DNA of 64,000 bases from Saposhnikovia divaricata (lineage: Eukaryota; Streptophyta; Magnoliopsida; Apiales; Apiaceae). The notes beneath the pieces were generated by a model. It saw only the letters and a program-made list of their open reading frames with translations, was not told the origin of the DNA and did not search any database. Position 1 is the stretch's first letter; each line of letters begins with the position of its first letter. The stretch lies in contig CM071601.1 of the NCBI GenBank assembly GCA_036435485.1, forward strand, positions 187,400,939 through 187,464,938, written 5' to 3'. Shown here piece by piece: positions 35,790 to 46,717 of this stretch. The position numbers and the translations under genes are program-made.

Positions 35790-36904
35790 AATTGTCAAGG
35801 GTTACACTGGCATCATTTTAAAGTGAGAATACCAAATGTGTCATCACATGCTTTTAGACAATCTTAAGAGTATCATCGCTTGGCAGTTTATTTACAACAA
35901 TACAAGATACAATGATCCTAAGTCTACCCTACTTTACCTGAACTGGAAAGTGAGAAGCCGTGTATTGGTGTTGCAAGTGCTGATATTGTTGGTCAATTCC
36001 TATCAAGCTGTTAGCAGTATGAAATTTACTTTGCACAATGAAATTAATTGCTTACTTGCTAGACCTTGTCTCCGACATGTAGATTGTGTTGTTTGCTTAT
36101 CCAAGTACTGCTTAGCTTTGGCGATTGTTTGTATAAAACAAGTTGTTTGCTTCTTTGAAAGTGTTACTTTTAGTTTTATATTTTCTGAATGGCAACCATA
36201 GTTAAAAACTTAAAAATCTATAAATGGAATATTAAGGACGAAATATTAAAAATAATAATTACAACTAGTTTTAAACAAAAATAATTGCATTCTTTGGCTT
36301 TGGTATGTTACACTGCCATTTATTTTTTTCCTTACATATTATGGTGCAAATACATTTTGCTAAATTTCATAGGATCTTGTCTTTGTGAGCGTTAAGATTG
36401 AAGTTGTGTGAGTTCTCACGAGGCACTGGCTGGTTCGTTTATGTACCATCAATGCCAACTTCATTCCATGTCAATGCTGCAAATGTTACTTGTCTTTCTG
36501 CAATACACAACTACTGAATACAATAACTAAGCCTATAGCATTATAGTGAGCAAAGTTTTTAGAATGTATGTTGGGTTTCAAGCTACACAATGTGTTGGTA
36601 AACAACATAATGTTGCTGGTTCCTGTAATTTGGAAAAATGTAACCTCGTATGCTTGCAGCAAAATGAAAAAAGTTAGGGATGCATGACTCATGCTTTCCA
36701 ATGACCTTTTTGTAAAGAATTACATTTAAACAATGTACAGCTCGGGACTAGTTAAATCCTAGAGATCTATCTTTTCATTTTTTATACAGCTGATTTGGAA
36801 TTTAAAATGCAAAGGAGTACAACCAAACCAAGAAATGAAAATATTAAAATTGGGAATACAATCCACTACTCAACCATACATATAGTTCCAGTTTATCTTC
36901 TCTT

Positions 36905-37470
36905 TTTCTTTAAAATTGAACAGCTCGTAGAACCATCCGATCAACCTCATCAAGGTTGGGTATTTCTGTATCTTTTTCCCACGACTTCTCCAATTTTGAG
37001 TCTACAGATATTTGACGTAGGTGCACTTCAAAATCATATGTATGTCTGTCATCCCTTACAGGGAACTTGTCAAACTCATCCAAGTATAAATTTTGTTCTT
37101 CTCATTCTCAGTATCATACTCCGTCTCAAAGATATCCGACAGGGCTTCAGAATCTGAATCTGTACCTGAATATGTGATGGACTCATCATCCTCGAATTCA
37201 CCATTTTTAGCCATTAGTTCTTGTAGCTTTAAAGAGCCTTCCAATTGTTCTTTTGAAAGGTTTCCAGAGTTGCAAGTTGTAATGTCAATCAACTGGGTTT
37301 TGCTGGTAATCCCGGGCATGCTTTGAGTTTGGCATTCTTCAGTTAACCTCAAATTACTTTCAGCTTGGTTTTCGGCCCTTGCTCGAAGCAGCTCAAGGTC
37401 CTGCTCAAGTCTTGGTATATACTTCCTTACAGCTCGAAGGCCATCCCGGTACTTGGATTTGTCTAAAGCC
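36905..37470 (-). pseudogene. Captured gene fragment, acidic/coiled-coil protein, frameshifted
   Basis: An acceptor (tgcag, 37475-37471) opens a frame from 37470: ALDKSKYRDGLRAVRKYIPR, LEQDLELLRARAENQAESNL, then an acidic stretch TYSGTDSDSEALSDIFETEY. A one-base shift near 37085 moves the continuation (LDEFDKFPVRDDRHTYDFEV, DTEIPNLDEVDRMVLRA) into another frame. The order and composition look like a real host protein. The C-terminal region of a chloroplast RNA-splicing CRM-domain protein is one possibility, but I cannot confirm it. It lies in the Pack-MULE-like element. Confidence 0.5.
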
Positions 37471-38163
37471 TGCATAGGCAAAAATATAAATCAATACATA
37501 CAAACCCCGCAAAACTAATTCTAAATCTAATGGTGTTTTATAGAGGTCTATACCCCTACTCATGCCCACATGCCTCCCTAAACGAAACCTACGACGCTGT
37601 TTCACTTTCTTAAACAAAAAAAATAACATTTTAAAATATCATTCCTCTTCTTCCCAAAACACTAATTCTAATTTTTTTACACTTGCAGCCGCTGGTTTAT
37701 AGCTTCCTCTTTCTCTTTTTTACCCTCTAACGGGATGAAATGAAAAACTTTCCCACTCATTACCGAAGGCCAGTTCGGACTAGGATTTTTTATGACTAAT
37801 TTTTGAATTTTTTATGACCAGGCCTTTACCTTGCCTAGCCACAGGTTATATCCTCTGTTCCCATATGTTAACATAGAAATGAAAGCTATCAGAACATACC
37901 TTACTATGCATTTATCAACTAGCTACTGCCACCCAAACATAAAATGATCCACATGCATTGGTAATTTGGTATTTTTAGGACATGGGTGCATAATTTTTAT
38001 ATAAAAGTGGATTCAGCCATAAATTACATAAGCTGGTATCAGATAAATTATGATAAGTACAGCCAGATAAAAAATTAGCATATGCTTAAACTCAATCAAT
38101 ATTTATACGTGGTTGAAAATATAGATCATTAAATTATGAGGGATGGAAAAGAGCAGGCTGTAC

Positions 38164-38317
38164 CAATTTGGAGACTGCATTCTTTTCATACTCGCCGCCT
38201 TTCTCTGTAAGATCTTTAATTGCCTTGGGGAGAACCTTCCAGAACTGAGTGACAAATTCATTTCCTTTACGTTTGCTATTTTGCATGATATCATTAGCAA
38301 GATACAGCAAGGGAACT
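38164..38317 (-). pseudogene. Captured CID-domain exon (RPRD/pre-mRNA regulator type)
   Basis: A single exon with intact splice sites (acceptor 'ttcacag' before 38317, donor GTACAG after 38164) reads VPLLYLANDIMQNSKRKG, then FVTQFWKVLPKAIKD and YEKNAVSKL. This is the helix 4-6 region of the CTD-interacting domain found in plant RPRD1-like proteins that bind the RNA polymerase II C-terminal tail. The exons before and after it in such genes are absent. The upstream exon available in the element (39173-39123) is in the wrong phase, so it is a stranded fragment. Confidence 0.8.
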
Positions 38318-38324
38318 CTGTGAA

Positions 38325-38900
38325 CTATCATGATTCTACTACAGAACCATATTTACAAAACTTAAATTTGCAAAAAAAAAAAACATGATTCAACTACAGA
38401 ACCAGTTATATTAAACTTAAATTCAAAAGTTAAATATACAAAAACCATGATTCTACTACATAATCAGTTCTATTAAATTTACATACAAAACTTAAATATC
38501 CAAAAATCTTGATTATGCAACGGAACCAGATCTACAAAACTTAAGTTTGCAAAAAAAACATGATATATAAACAAATTACACATTAAATATATAAACATTG
38601 GTTATACTGTAGAACCAATTCACATTACACAGTATATAAACAAAAATTTATGTTCTATTACAGAACCAAAATTTTAAATTTTTTTATAAATCAGGACAGA
38701 ATTATACATAACTCTACTCTAGAACCAGTTAGAACCATAATTTAACAAAATCGGTTCTATTTCAGAACTACAATTTATATCTTAATTTAGTACACTAAAA
38801 CTAATTTCATAAAACTACCTTAATGCTTCTACTTTAGAAACACAATTTTACAAATTAATCAAAAAAAAAAAAGGTTTTATTATAGAACCATAAACAAAAT
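38325..38900 (-). repeat. Iterated hairpin motifs, right cluster
   Basis: About ten variants of 'gattctactacagaacca' / 'ggttctattatagaacc' occur at 50-70-base intervals, the same motif family as in the left cluster at 35180-35600. The two clusters lie in inverted position inside the Pack-MULE-like element. Confidence 0.7.
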
Positions 38901-39122
38901 TTCAAAGCACAACATCAAAAATTAGGTTATCCAATCTATGAAATTAATTCAATCTTATAAACAACCTAATATCCATGTATAATCAGATATACGAAATTGA
39001 TTCAATCTTGGAAACAACCTAATATACGTAGAATCAGATCTAAACAAAGTTGAAATTATAGATATAGAACCAGAAATTAATATTGCATATATACATACAC
39101 AAGTATATTAATCAAAAATTAC

Positions 39123-39173
39123 CTTTTCAGAAAATGATGCTCGCGATAATTCGGCTTTGAGACAGTCTCTCAT
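39123..39173 (-). pseudogene. Possible first exon facing inward from the right end
   Basis: After a 'gagagaga' leader on -, an ATG at 39173 opens MRDCLKAELSRASFSEK and ends at AAAAG|GTAATT. It mirrors the leader-plus-ATG layout at the left end of the element. It cannot splice in phase to the CID exon. Low confidence as a coding exon. Confidence 0.3.
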
Positions 39174-39358
39174 TCTCTCTCACTTTCTCGCTCTCGATCT
39201 CTCTCGATCTCTCTCACTATGTCCGTGTATTGTGCGTGTTGTTTTTAATTATTTTTTAATTTTTTTATTCTTTTAATCCAGACCGTTAGTTATTTTAATG
39301 GTTAGATTATAGGTCTCCATGGTACTCCATATAAAGTGGGTCTCTATAGAATGTGACT

Positions 39359-39390
39359 TATGTATGTATGTATGTATGTATGTATGTATA
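39359..39390. repeat. (TATG)n microsatellite at insertion site
   Basis: About eight tandem TATG units directly follow the Pack-MULE-like element. The first part forms its right target duplication. Confidence 0.8.
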
Positions 39391-40309
39391 ATTAATAATT
39401 ATACATTAATGTATAATTATCTTCAAATACACATATAATTAATAATTATACATTATCTGAGGTAAGCCAACTAAGATTCATCTACAAATATATATAAACA
39501 AAACAATATTTATGTATGTAGTTAATGATTTTTAATATATAACTCAAATTCTCACACAGCTCCATTGGTTATGGTGTTGAATTTAATTTTGCAAGGTCAT
39601 GGGTTCAATCTCTTTGAATAACAATATTTTTAGAAATATTTAGAATTTAGGTTCGTAAGACTAGATCGAGAAGGAATTAGGTTTGGAAATATTTAGAATT
39701 TAGGTTCATAAGACTCGATCGAGAAGGAATTAGGTTTGGAGTGTGGAGGAATAATTTACTCATGAGTTTGGAGGCTCGGAGAGACCGAGTCTATGATTTA
39801 ATTTTCTCAGGTAAACCCCCTATCGTGCTATTAAATATGTAATAGATTCTTTTAATGGGAAAAACAAGTATAATATGGTATTTATTTACTACCAATAAAT
39901 ATTTAAAAAAGAAGGACTTATTTCAAGAAAAAAATTGAAATTTACATACTAATTTTTAGGATTAAATATTTAGGAGGGATTTAGTATTCTTTATATGCAG
40001 AAAATAAGTAACTTATTTTAGAAAAAAGTACAGTTTGATGTACTTTTTTCAAAAATAAGTTACTTATTTCTGATAAATAAGATTTGCCAAACGGGCTCGG
40101 TCCTCCTTATTTACGACTTATAAGCTATTTATTTAAAAAAAAAATTGTATTTACATATTTTTTTTGGAAGAAAATGTGTATGGGGAGTTTAACATTCATT
40201 TTCTTGTAGAAATAAGTTACTTATTTCAAAAATATATATATACATATTTCATACCTTTTTTTAGAATAAATTACTTATTTCTGAAAAATAAGTTAAGCCA
40301 AACGGGGCC
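39391..40309. other. Intergenic, two adjacent MITE copies
   Basis: About 39945-40098 and 40100-40309 are two back-to-back relatives of the MITE at 11925-12155, ending 'tttgccaaacgggc' and 'ttaagccaaacggggcc'. A 46-base block ('tagaatttaggttc.taagactcgatcgagaaggaattagg') is directly repeated at about 39648 and 39699. No gene is seen. Confidence 0.55.
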
Positions 40310-40313
40310 ATTA

Positions 40314-40709
40314 GAGCATCTCCAACGCCCATGAACCCTTACCAATAATCTGCCATGTGTACGAAAAATAGGGATTTCACCTTCAAAACTAAGCTCCAAC
40401 CGGGTGAGCCCTTCCCCAAAATTTTTAGGGGAGAGAAAGATGAACCCCATGTTTGAGGGATCAAACTAAAGCCCCTATAACCTTCCAAATCAGCTCCCGC
40501 CCATTCATCTTACTTTTTTCTTCTTTTTCACTTCTTTAATATTACTTTTAAAGGATTTTAAAATTCAAAATAATACTTATATAATTGTAGGGAATCAATA
40601 TAGGAAATATCATTGGAGTAAAACAACTTTTTGGTTACTTATATTTTAGGAAATCAATATTTTACTATATTTTAGGGACCCAAAATAGGGGTTAGCATTG
40701 GAGATGCTC
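40314..40709. mobile_element. PIF/Harbinger-like MITE
   Basis: A 396-bp element with inverted ends GAGCATCTCCAACG / GAGCATCTCCAATG and TTA on both sides (40311-40313, 40710-40712). It has no coding capacity. Confidence 0.78.
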
Positions 40710-40712
40710 TTA

Positions 40713-41489
40713 TAGGATCGTTCAGTATCACATATCAGTTTATAACATATCAGTTTAACTAAAATACATAACTTAATTAAACACATGTCAATGTGGTTTA
40801 AAAAATATGAAAATTTAAAATGATTCAATAATTAAATAATTGTTTAAAATTAATAGTTAGATTACATTTCGAATATTATATAACAAAAAATGAATAAAAT
40901 ATTATAGTTGCAAATAAATTTTAAGAAATCAATATTTGTAGATATAAAATCAAAAAATAAGTATTTATAATATAGAAAAAATACTGAGTGAAAAAAATAA
41001 GATATTTAAAAAAATTAAATTATTTCAGAATTATACAAATATTAAATTATGTGCAAAAGATATAATAAAAATTAAAAAAAACTATAAATTTATGTTAATA
41101 AAAATATGTATCATCAATTTCAATTGTTACTATTTTAGAAGAAGATAAAGGGATGTAGTAAACAATTCTCGATTTCTTTGTATTTGTGTTTGAAACAAAA
41201 CTATTAAATAGATATATTATTTGCATCCAATTTACTTATTATCATTCAATAAAAAAATCGGGAGGACGAACAAAAATGCAAATTTCAATATTTTACTTCC
41301 TTTTCATCTTTCCTCGCAATGTAAAAATTGGGAACAAGGTGTAAGTTAATGGATTGAGTAATTAAACAATTTGCTACGATTTGTTTAAACAGCAAATTCA
41401 TATTATGCAAACAGGTTATAAATCAAAAAAACAAAAAAAAAACTACAACTTATAGCTCCCCAGTAAAATCAAAATCTTTAGTTAGAGTG
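40713..41489. other. Intergenic, AT-rich, nothing recognised
   Basis: No gene or clear repeat structure was found in this stretch. Confidence 0.6.
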
Positions 41490-41720
41490 CAACCATGGCC
41501 TGTCAATGGATCGTATATCCGATCCGATCCGATCCGATCCGATCTGTAGCTAAATTAGCGAATATGGATCCTTCCAAAAAAATTCAATTCGTTAATGATC
41601 CGATCCGATAAGGGTTGGATACGATAACGAGCGGATATGGATTTTGTATGATTCGATCAGAAAATATTATATTTATTATATATTTTATATATTCATGTAA
41701 TATATAATATATATTAAATA

Positions 41721-41948
41721 TATCAGAGAATAATAAAGATTAAGTTAACTACTTCCAGGAGATTGAGCAAATCACATCCCTGTACTCTTGTTATAACTGA
41801 CAAATCAAATCTCTAAACTTTAGCCTTAACCCACTCTTTGTGTAATCATTTTATTAGCACTCCAGTTACTTGTACAACTGTATATATATACCATACAAAT
41901 GTAATCAGAAAATACACAAGAAATTATCAATCATTTTATCACCTTTTA
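41721..41948 (+). repeat. 5' LTR of Copia element
   Basis: 228 bp. It shares nearly all its sequence with 46137-46359. The primer-binding site follows directly. Confidence 0.9.
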
Positions 41949-41960
41949 TTGTATCAGAGC
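41949..41960 (+). other. Primer-binding site (initiator tRNA-Met type)
   Basis: TTGTATCAGAGC matches the common Copia primer-binding sequence TGGTATCAGAGC except for one base, immediately inside the 5' LTR. Confidence 0.8.
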
Positions 41961-42003
41961 TCTTCCTCTAACGAGACTTTGATCATGAATTATTTTTTTT
42001 TCA

Positions 42004-45000
42004 ATGGCTTCCTCTGCAAGCACAATCTCCATAACCTCTCCTGCTACCTCAAACACAACTTCCTCTTTAGTAACCATTAATGCTGCTAGACAACTTCCCT
42101 TGAAACTCACTTCTCTAAATTATTTCTCGTGGTAAGCATAATTCAATGCTCTCTTCTATGGGTTGGATCATATGGGCTTTCTTGATGGATCTAATCCCCC
42201 ACCCCCACCTTTGCTCTCTAAAAATGATGTTCATGTTCCTAATCGTGAATATTTACTATGGCGACGTCAGGATCACCTAATCCTTCATGCCATTTGTGCA
42301 TTACTCAGTGAAGATGTTATTCCTTTAGTCTCATCAGCAACCTCAAGTCAGGATGCTTGGAATCGTCTGGATCGTCTTTATGCCAAGCGTTCAACCTCAC
42401 ATATCATCCATCTCAAGGACAAACTCTCTATGATCTCCCATGGCTCTTTATCGGTCACCGATTTTCTGGTTTCGATTAAACAAATTGCAAATGAATTAAC
42501 TGCTCTTGGTGCTCCTCCTAGCGATGCAGACTTACTCATCTACACTACTCGTGGGCTTGAACCATCGTGTAAAGAACTGATCACAGCTATGCGAACTCGT
42601 GACTCTGTTGTTCCATTTGAAGAACTTTTTGACAAAATAATTGATCATGAAACCTTCTTGTTGCATGCAGACAAACAATTCTCTAGAACTACTCCACCTT
42701 CAGTCTACTTCACCAAAAACTCATCTTCTCCTAACCACTTAAAACACATGCTCTCATCACCTGGTATTCTCCCCACTCCTCCCCAATCTAAATCTCAATT
42801 TCCTACCTCCGTTCGAGCACCTCCTGTTATTTGTCAATACTATGACCGACGCGGCCATGATGCAAAGCGCTGCTTCAAATTGTTTCCTCAACGTCGACTC
42901 AACCGAGCAAGTGCCAACATCACTACTGTTCCATCCTCAACTAATTCACCCTGGATTGTTGATTCAGGTGGCTCTCACCATGTCACATCTCATCTTTCTG
43001 ATCTCTCTCTTCATCAACCTTATGAGGGTCCAGATCACATACAAATTGGTGATGGCTCAGGTTTATCTATTACACATACTGGTTCTGCATCTATTTCATC
43101 TCAATTCTCATTATCCAATGTGTTATGTGTTCCTTCTATAAAACAAAATTTAATATCTGTTGCTAAATTTTATCGCTCAAATAACACTTCTATTGATATC
43201 TTTCCATCTCACTTTCTTGTTAAGGATTTAAATACGGGGACTCCTCTGATCCGCGAAAAGAATTGACATGACCTCTATGAGTGGCCAACATCAGACAACA
43301 CTTCTCAAAAACATGCAATAGCTCTCTCTACTGGTGTGACACCCACTACTTCTTAGGCTATATGGCATGGACGTCTTGGACATCCCTCCCCAAAAATAAC
43401 GAAAACACCAGTCAATTCCCATATTTCTTCTGTTTCAATCTCACCCTCTTTTGTATGTGAATCTTGTCTTTGTAATAAAAGTCAGCGTTTGCCTTTCGGT
43501 GATTCTACATTAACTAGTACAGGTCCATTAAAAATTGTTTACTCTGATGTTTGGGGTCCTTCCTCTATCCAGTTTGTTGATGGTTTTTATTACTATGCTA
43601 TTTTTGTTGATCATTTCACCAAGTATGTATGGTTGTATCCTCTACGTCCTAAATTTGATGTTTTTTCTATCTTTACCCAGTACAAGAAACTTGTTGAAAA
43701 ATTCTTTAAATGCCCTATTGTCTCTATATACACAGATGGTGGTGGAGAATACACCGCCTTAAAATCCTTTCTCGTAACTGAAGGTATTCAACATTTAAAA
43801 ACACCACCTCATACACCTCAGCACAATGGCATCTTTGAGCGTCGTCATAGACATATTGTCACTACTGGTCTAACTCTTCTCCATCAAGCTAAATTTCCTT
43901 AAAAGTATCGGTCATATGCCTTTAAAACTGCAGTTTACCTTATTAATCGTCTACCCACACCTATCTTAAATTTAGCAAGTCCATGTGCTAATTTATTCTC
44001 TGGCCAGCCTAACTACAACAAATTGATAGTCTTTGGGTGCCTCTGTTTTCCTTGGTTAAAACCATACACCTCTAGCAAGCTTGAACCATCCTCCTCTCCT
44101 TGTATTTTTCTTGGTTACTCTCTTCATCAAAGTGCATATCTTTGTATAGATATTAAATCACTGAAGGTTTATACTTCACGCCATGTGCGGTTCGTTGAAA
44201 CTGTATTCCCTTCTCAATTCTCTACTTCATCCTCACAACCTAATTTTAACATAATCTCAGCCTCCTGGCCCCTCTATGACCATGTTCCTATCAACACATC
44301 CATGCCTACGCCAGAAGATTCATCTGGAACACCAGTCACCATTATTGCAGAAAATCAACCACTCATAGACGTCATATCAGCTCCTTCCGGGGACTCAGGT
44401 ACCTCATCTATTCCACCTATTGTATCTTTACCTTCTGAACCCTCTGAAAAATCATCCCACCAATTGCCTGCCTCTAATTCTAACCCACCAGTTCACCCCA
44501 TGACCACTAGATCTAAGCAGAACATATTCAAACCCAAACATCTTTATCAAGCATCCACAAAACATCCACTTCCCAATTCTGTTGAACCCACTTGTGTATC
44601 TCAAGCTATGAAGCAAATTGAGTGGCGTCATGCCATGTTTGAGGAAGTAAATGCCCTTCTTTGTAATGGTACTTGGGAATTTGTTCCTCCTTCTCCATCA
44701 CAGAATGTTATTGATTGTAAATGGGTATTTCGAATTAAACGGAATCCTGATGGCTCGATATCTAAATATAAAGCTCGTCTCGTGGCCAAAGGTTTTCAAC
44801 AACGGCCTGGTCTTGATTTTCATAACACATTTAGTCCAGTTGTTAAACCTGGAACCGTTCGGATCATTCTTTCTATTGCTCTATCTAATGGATGGCCATT
44901 GCGTCAACTTGACGTAAATAATGCTTTCTTACATGGCTCACTATCTGAGGTTGTGTACATGCAGCAACCACCGGGCTTTCTAGATCAATCTCATCCTAAT

Positions 45001-46149
45001 TTTGTTTGTAAGCTACGTAAGGCCATATATGGCCTTCAACAAGCCCCATATGAATGGTATTCAACATTAAAATCATATCTACTTTCTTATGGCTTTACTA
45101 TCTCCCGCAATGATGCTTCTCTATTTTTATATCATAAGGGACCTGTCACATGCTACTTTATGGTTTATGTTGACGATTTGATCGTCACTGGAAATTGTAA
45201 TAAATTTCTACGTACTTTTCTATCTGATCTAGGAACTCAAGTCTCTATCAAATATCTCGGTGATCTTCACTTCTTCCTTGGAGTCGAAGTTCTTCCCACA
45301 CCATATGGCATTCTGCTTATCCAACATAAGTACATTCGTGATATCCTTACTCGTACTGACATGGCAGGTGCAAAAGAATGTATTACACCAATGTCTTCTA
45401 GTCAACCACTTCTTCTCCATGATGGCTCTCTTCCAGCTGATGCCACCAAATATTATCAAGTGATAGGTGCACTTCAATATTTATCATTGACAAAACCTGA
45501 CATCTCATATGCAGTGAAAAAATTAGCACAATTCATGCACTCACCTACTGAAATTCACTGGACATCAACCAAGAGATTATTGCGCTATCTCAAGCACACG
45601 ATCTATCATGGTCTCTTTCTCAAACGAAATCAACAACTCAATGTCAGTGCCTTTAGGCCCTTTACTGATGCTGACTGGGCTGGTAATCGAGACAATTACT
45701 CCTCCACTTCCACGTACATTGTTTATCTTGGTGGGAATGCTATATCCTGGTGCTCGAAGAAATAAAAGACAATTTCCCGATCATCAACGAAAGCTGAATA
45801 TAGGGCTCTTGCATCATGTGCTACTGAGGTTCTCTGGCTACAAAATCTTCTTCGAGAGCTTCGTGTTAACTGTCCAACTACTCCAACAATCTTTTGTGAC
45901 AACATTGGTGCAACATATTTATCAGTTAATCCGGTGTTTCACTCCCGCATGAAACATATTGCCATAGACTATCATTTTGTAAGAGATCATGTGGGCAAAG
46001 GTTCTTTCATTGTGTCTCACATTGCCTTAAAGGATCAACTAGCTGATGCACTCACAAAACCGCTGCCTTCTTCCCAGTTCCAAATCGTCCGTTCCAAGAT
46101 CAGTATCTCCGATGGGAGCACCGTCTTGCGGGGGCGTATCAGAGAATAA
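42004..46149 (+). pseudogene. Copia gag-pol polyprotein, six in-frame stops
   Basis: In order it contains: a Gag N-terminus (MASSASTISITSPATS), the Gag-like UBN2 region (WRRQDHLILHAI), a zinc knuckle missing its second Cys (CQYYDRRGHDAKRC), a protease motif DSGG (normally DSGA), a GAG-pre-integrase region (WHGRLGHPS), an integrase core (VYSDVWGPS, YTDGGGEY, PQHNGIFERRHRH), reverse transcriptase (LVAKGFQQRPG, QLDVNNAFLHG, YVDDLIVTG) and RNase H (STKAEYRAL, ADALTKPLPSSQF). Stops lie at 42133, 42139, 43264, 43354, 43900 and 45763. At least three look like C-to-T changes (CAA, CAG or CGA codons). The absence of indels fits recent decay by cytosine deamination. It cannot mobilise itself. Confidence 0.92.
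46128..46136 (+). other. Polypurine tract
   Basis: 'ttgcgggggcg' sits directly upstream of the 3' LTR (46137), in the usual position for plus-strand priming. Confidence 0.65.
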
Positions 46150-46359
46150 TAAAGATTAAGTTAACTACTTCCAGCAGATTGAGCAAATCCCTGTACTCTT
46201 GTTATAACTGACAAATCAAATCTCTAAACTTTAGCCTTAACTCACTTTCGGTGTAATCATTTTATTAGCACTTCAGTTACTTGTACAACTGTATATATAT
46301 ACCATACAAATGTAATCAGAAAATATACAAGAAATTATCAATCATTTTATCACCTTTTA
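46137..46359 (+). repeat. 3' LTR of Copia element
   Basis: 223 bp, starting TATCAGAGAATAATAAAG. It lacks five bases present in the 5' LTR near 'caaatcacatccctg'. Confidence 0.9.
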
Positions 46360-46717
46360 AAATATATATATATATATATATAACATATATCATATATAAA
46401 ATTTTATATAAATAATATTATTTTGGAATATAAATTTGGATCTGTCAGTGTATATGTAATAATTTTAATTTTTATTTTGTCAAAAAATTTTAAAATACTT
46501 TTTTTAAAAAAAAATTAAAAAAATTATATTTTTAAAATTTGTTATACGGATCGGAGGTCCGATCCGATGACCCGAAATCCGAACGGATCGAATATGGATC
46601 AACCTAAAAAATATCCTACTCCTAATTCGATCCGATCCGATCCGAATCCAAAAAATCTTAACGGATTCGGATATGAATTTAGGATGATCTGATTCGAATC
46701 CGACCCGTTGACAGACC

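Larger units (their letters stand above)
34619..39358. mobile_element. Pack-MULE-like element carrying host gene fragments
   Basis: A 4740-bp element is flanked by a 10-bp direct repeat TATGTATGTA (34609-34618, 39359-39368; adjacent TATG repeats make one base ambiguous). Its ~85-bp ends are inverted: GGTCATTATCCCATGAAGAA on the left and AGTCACATTCTATAGAGACC on the right, continuing with 'ttatatggag.acc' and 'taaccatta'. 'tctctct' leader-like tracts sit just inside both ends and face inward, each followed by an ATG. Inside are a PRCC-like C-terminus (+), a CID-domain exon and another unidentified gene piece (both -). This is the structure of a Pack-MULE. No transposase was found. Confidence 0.8.
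41721..46359 (+). mobile_element. Complete Ty1/Copia retrotransposon, inactivated
   Basis: A 4639-bp element with LTRs 41721-41948 and 46137-46359 and a 5-bp target duplication AAATA (41716-41720, 46360-46364). The LTRs start TATCAG and end TTTTA, so the usual TG...CA termini are replaced by TA...TA. The LTRs differ at about seven positions plus a 5-base indel (about 3%), suggesting a fairly recent insertion. One reading frame runs 42004-46149 with six stops and no frameshift. Confidence 0.92.
41497..46717. mobile_element. Inverted-repeat element interrupted by a Copia insertion
   Basis: The ends are inverted (GGCCTGTCAATGGATCG on the left, GGTCTGTCAACGGGTCG read from the right). The arms carry repeats of 'gatcc', with (gatcc)5-like DNA at 41519-41544 and matching sequence at 46545-46660. 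Without the Copia element it would be about 577 bp. A degraded flanking repeat (CAACCAT / TAACCGT) may be its target duplication. Superfamily not assigned. Confidence 0.6.
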
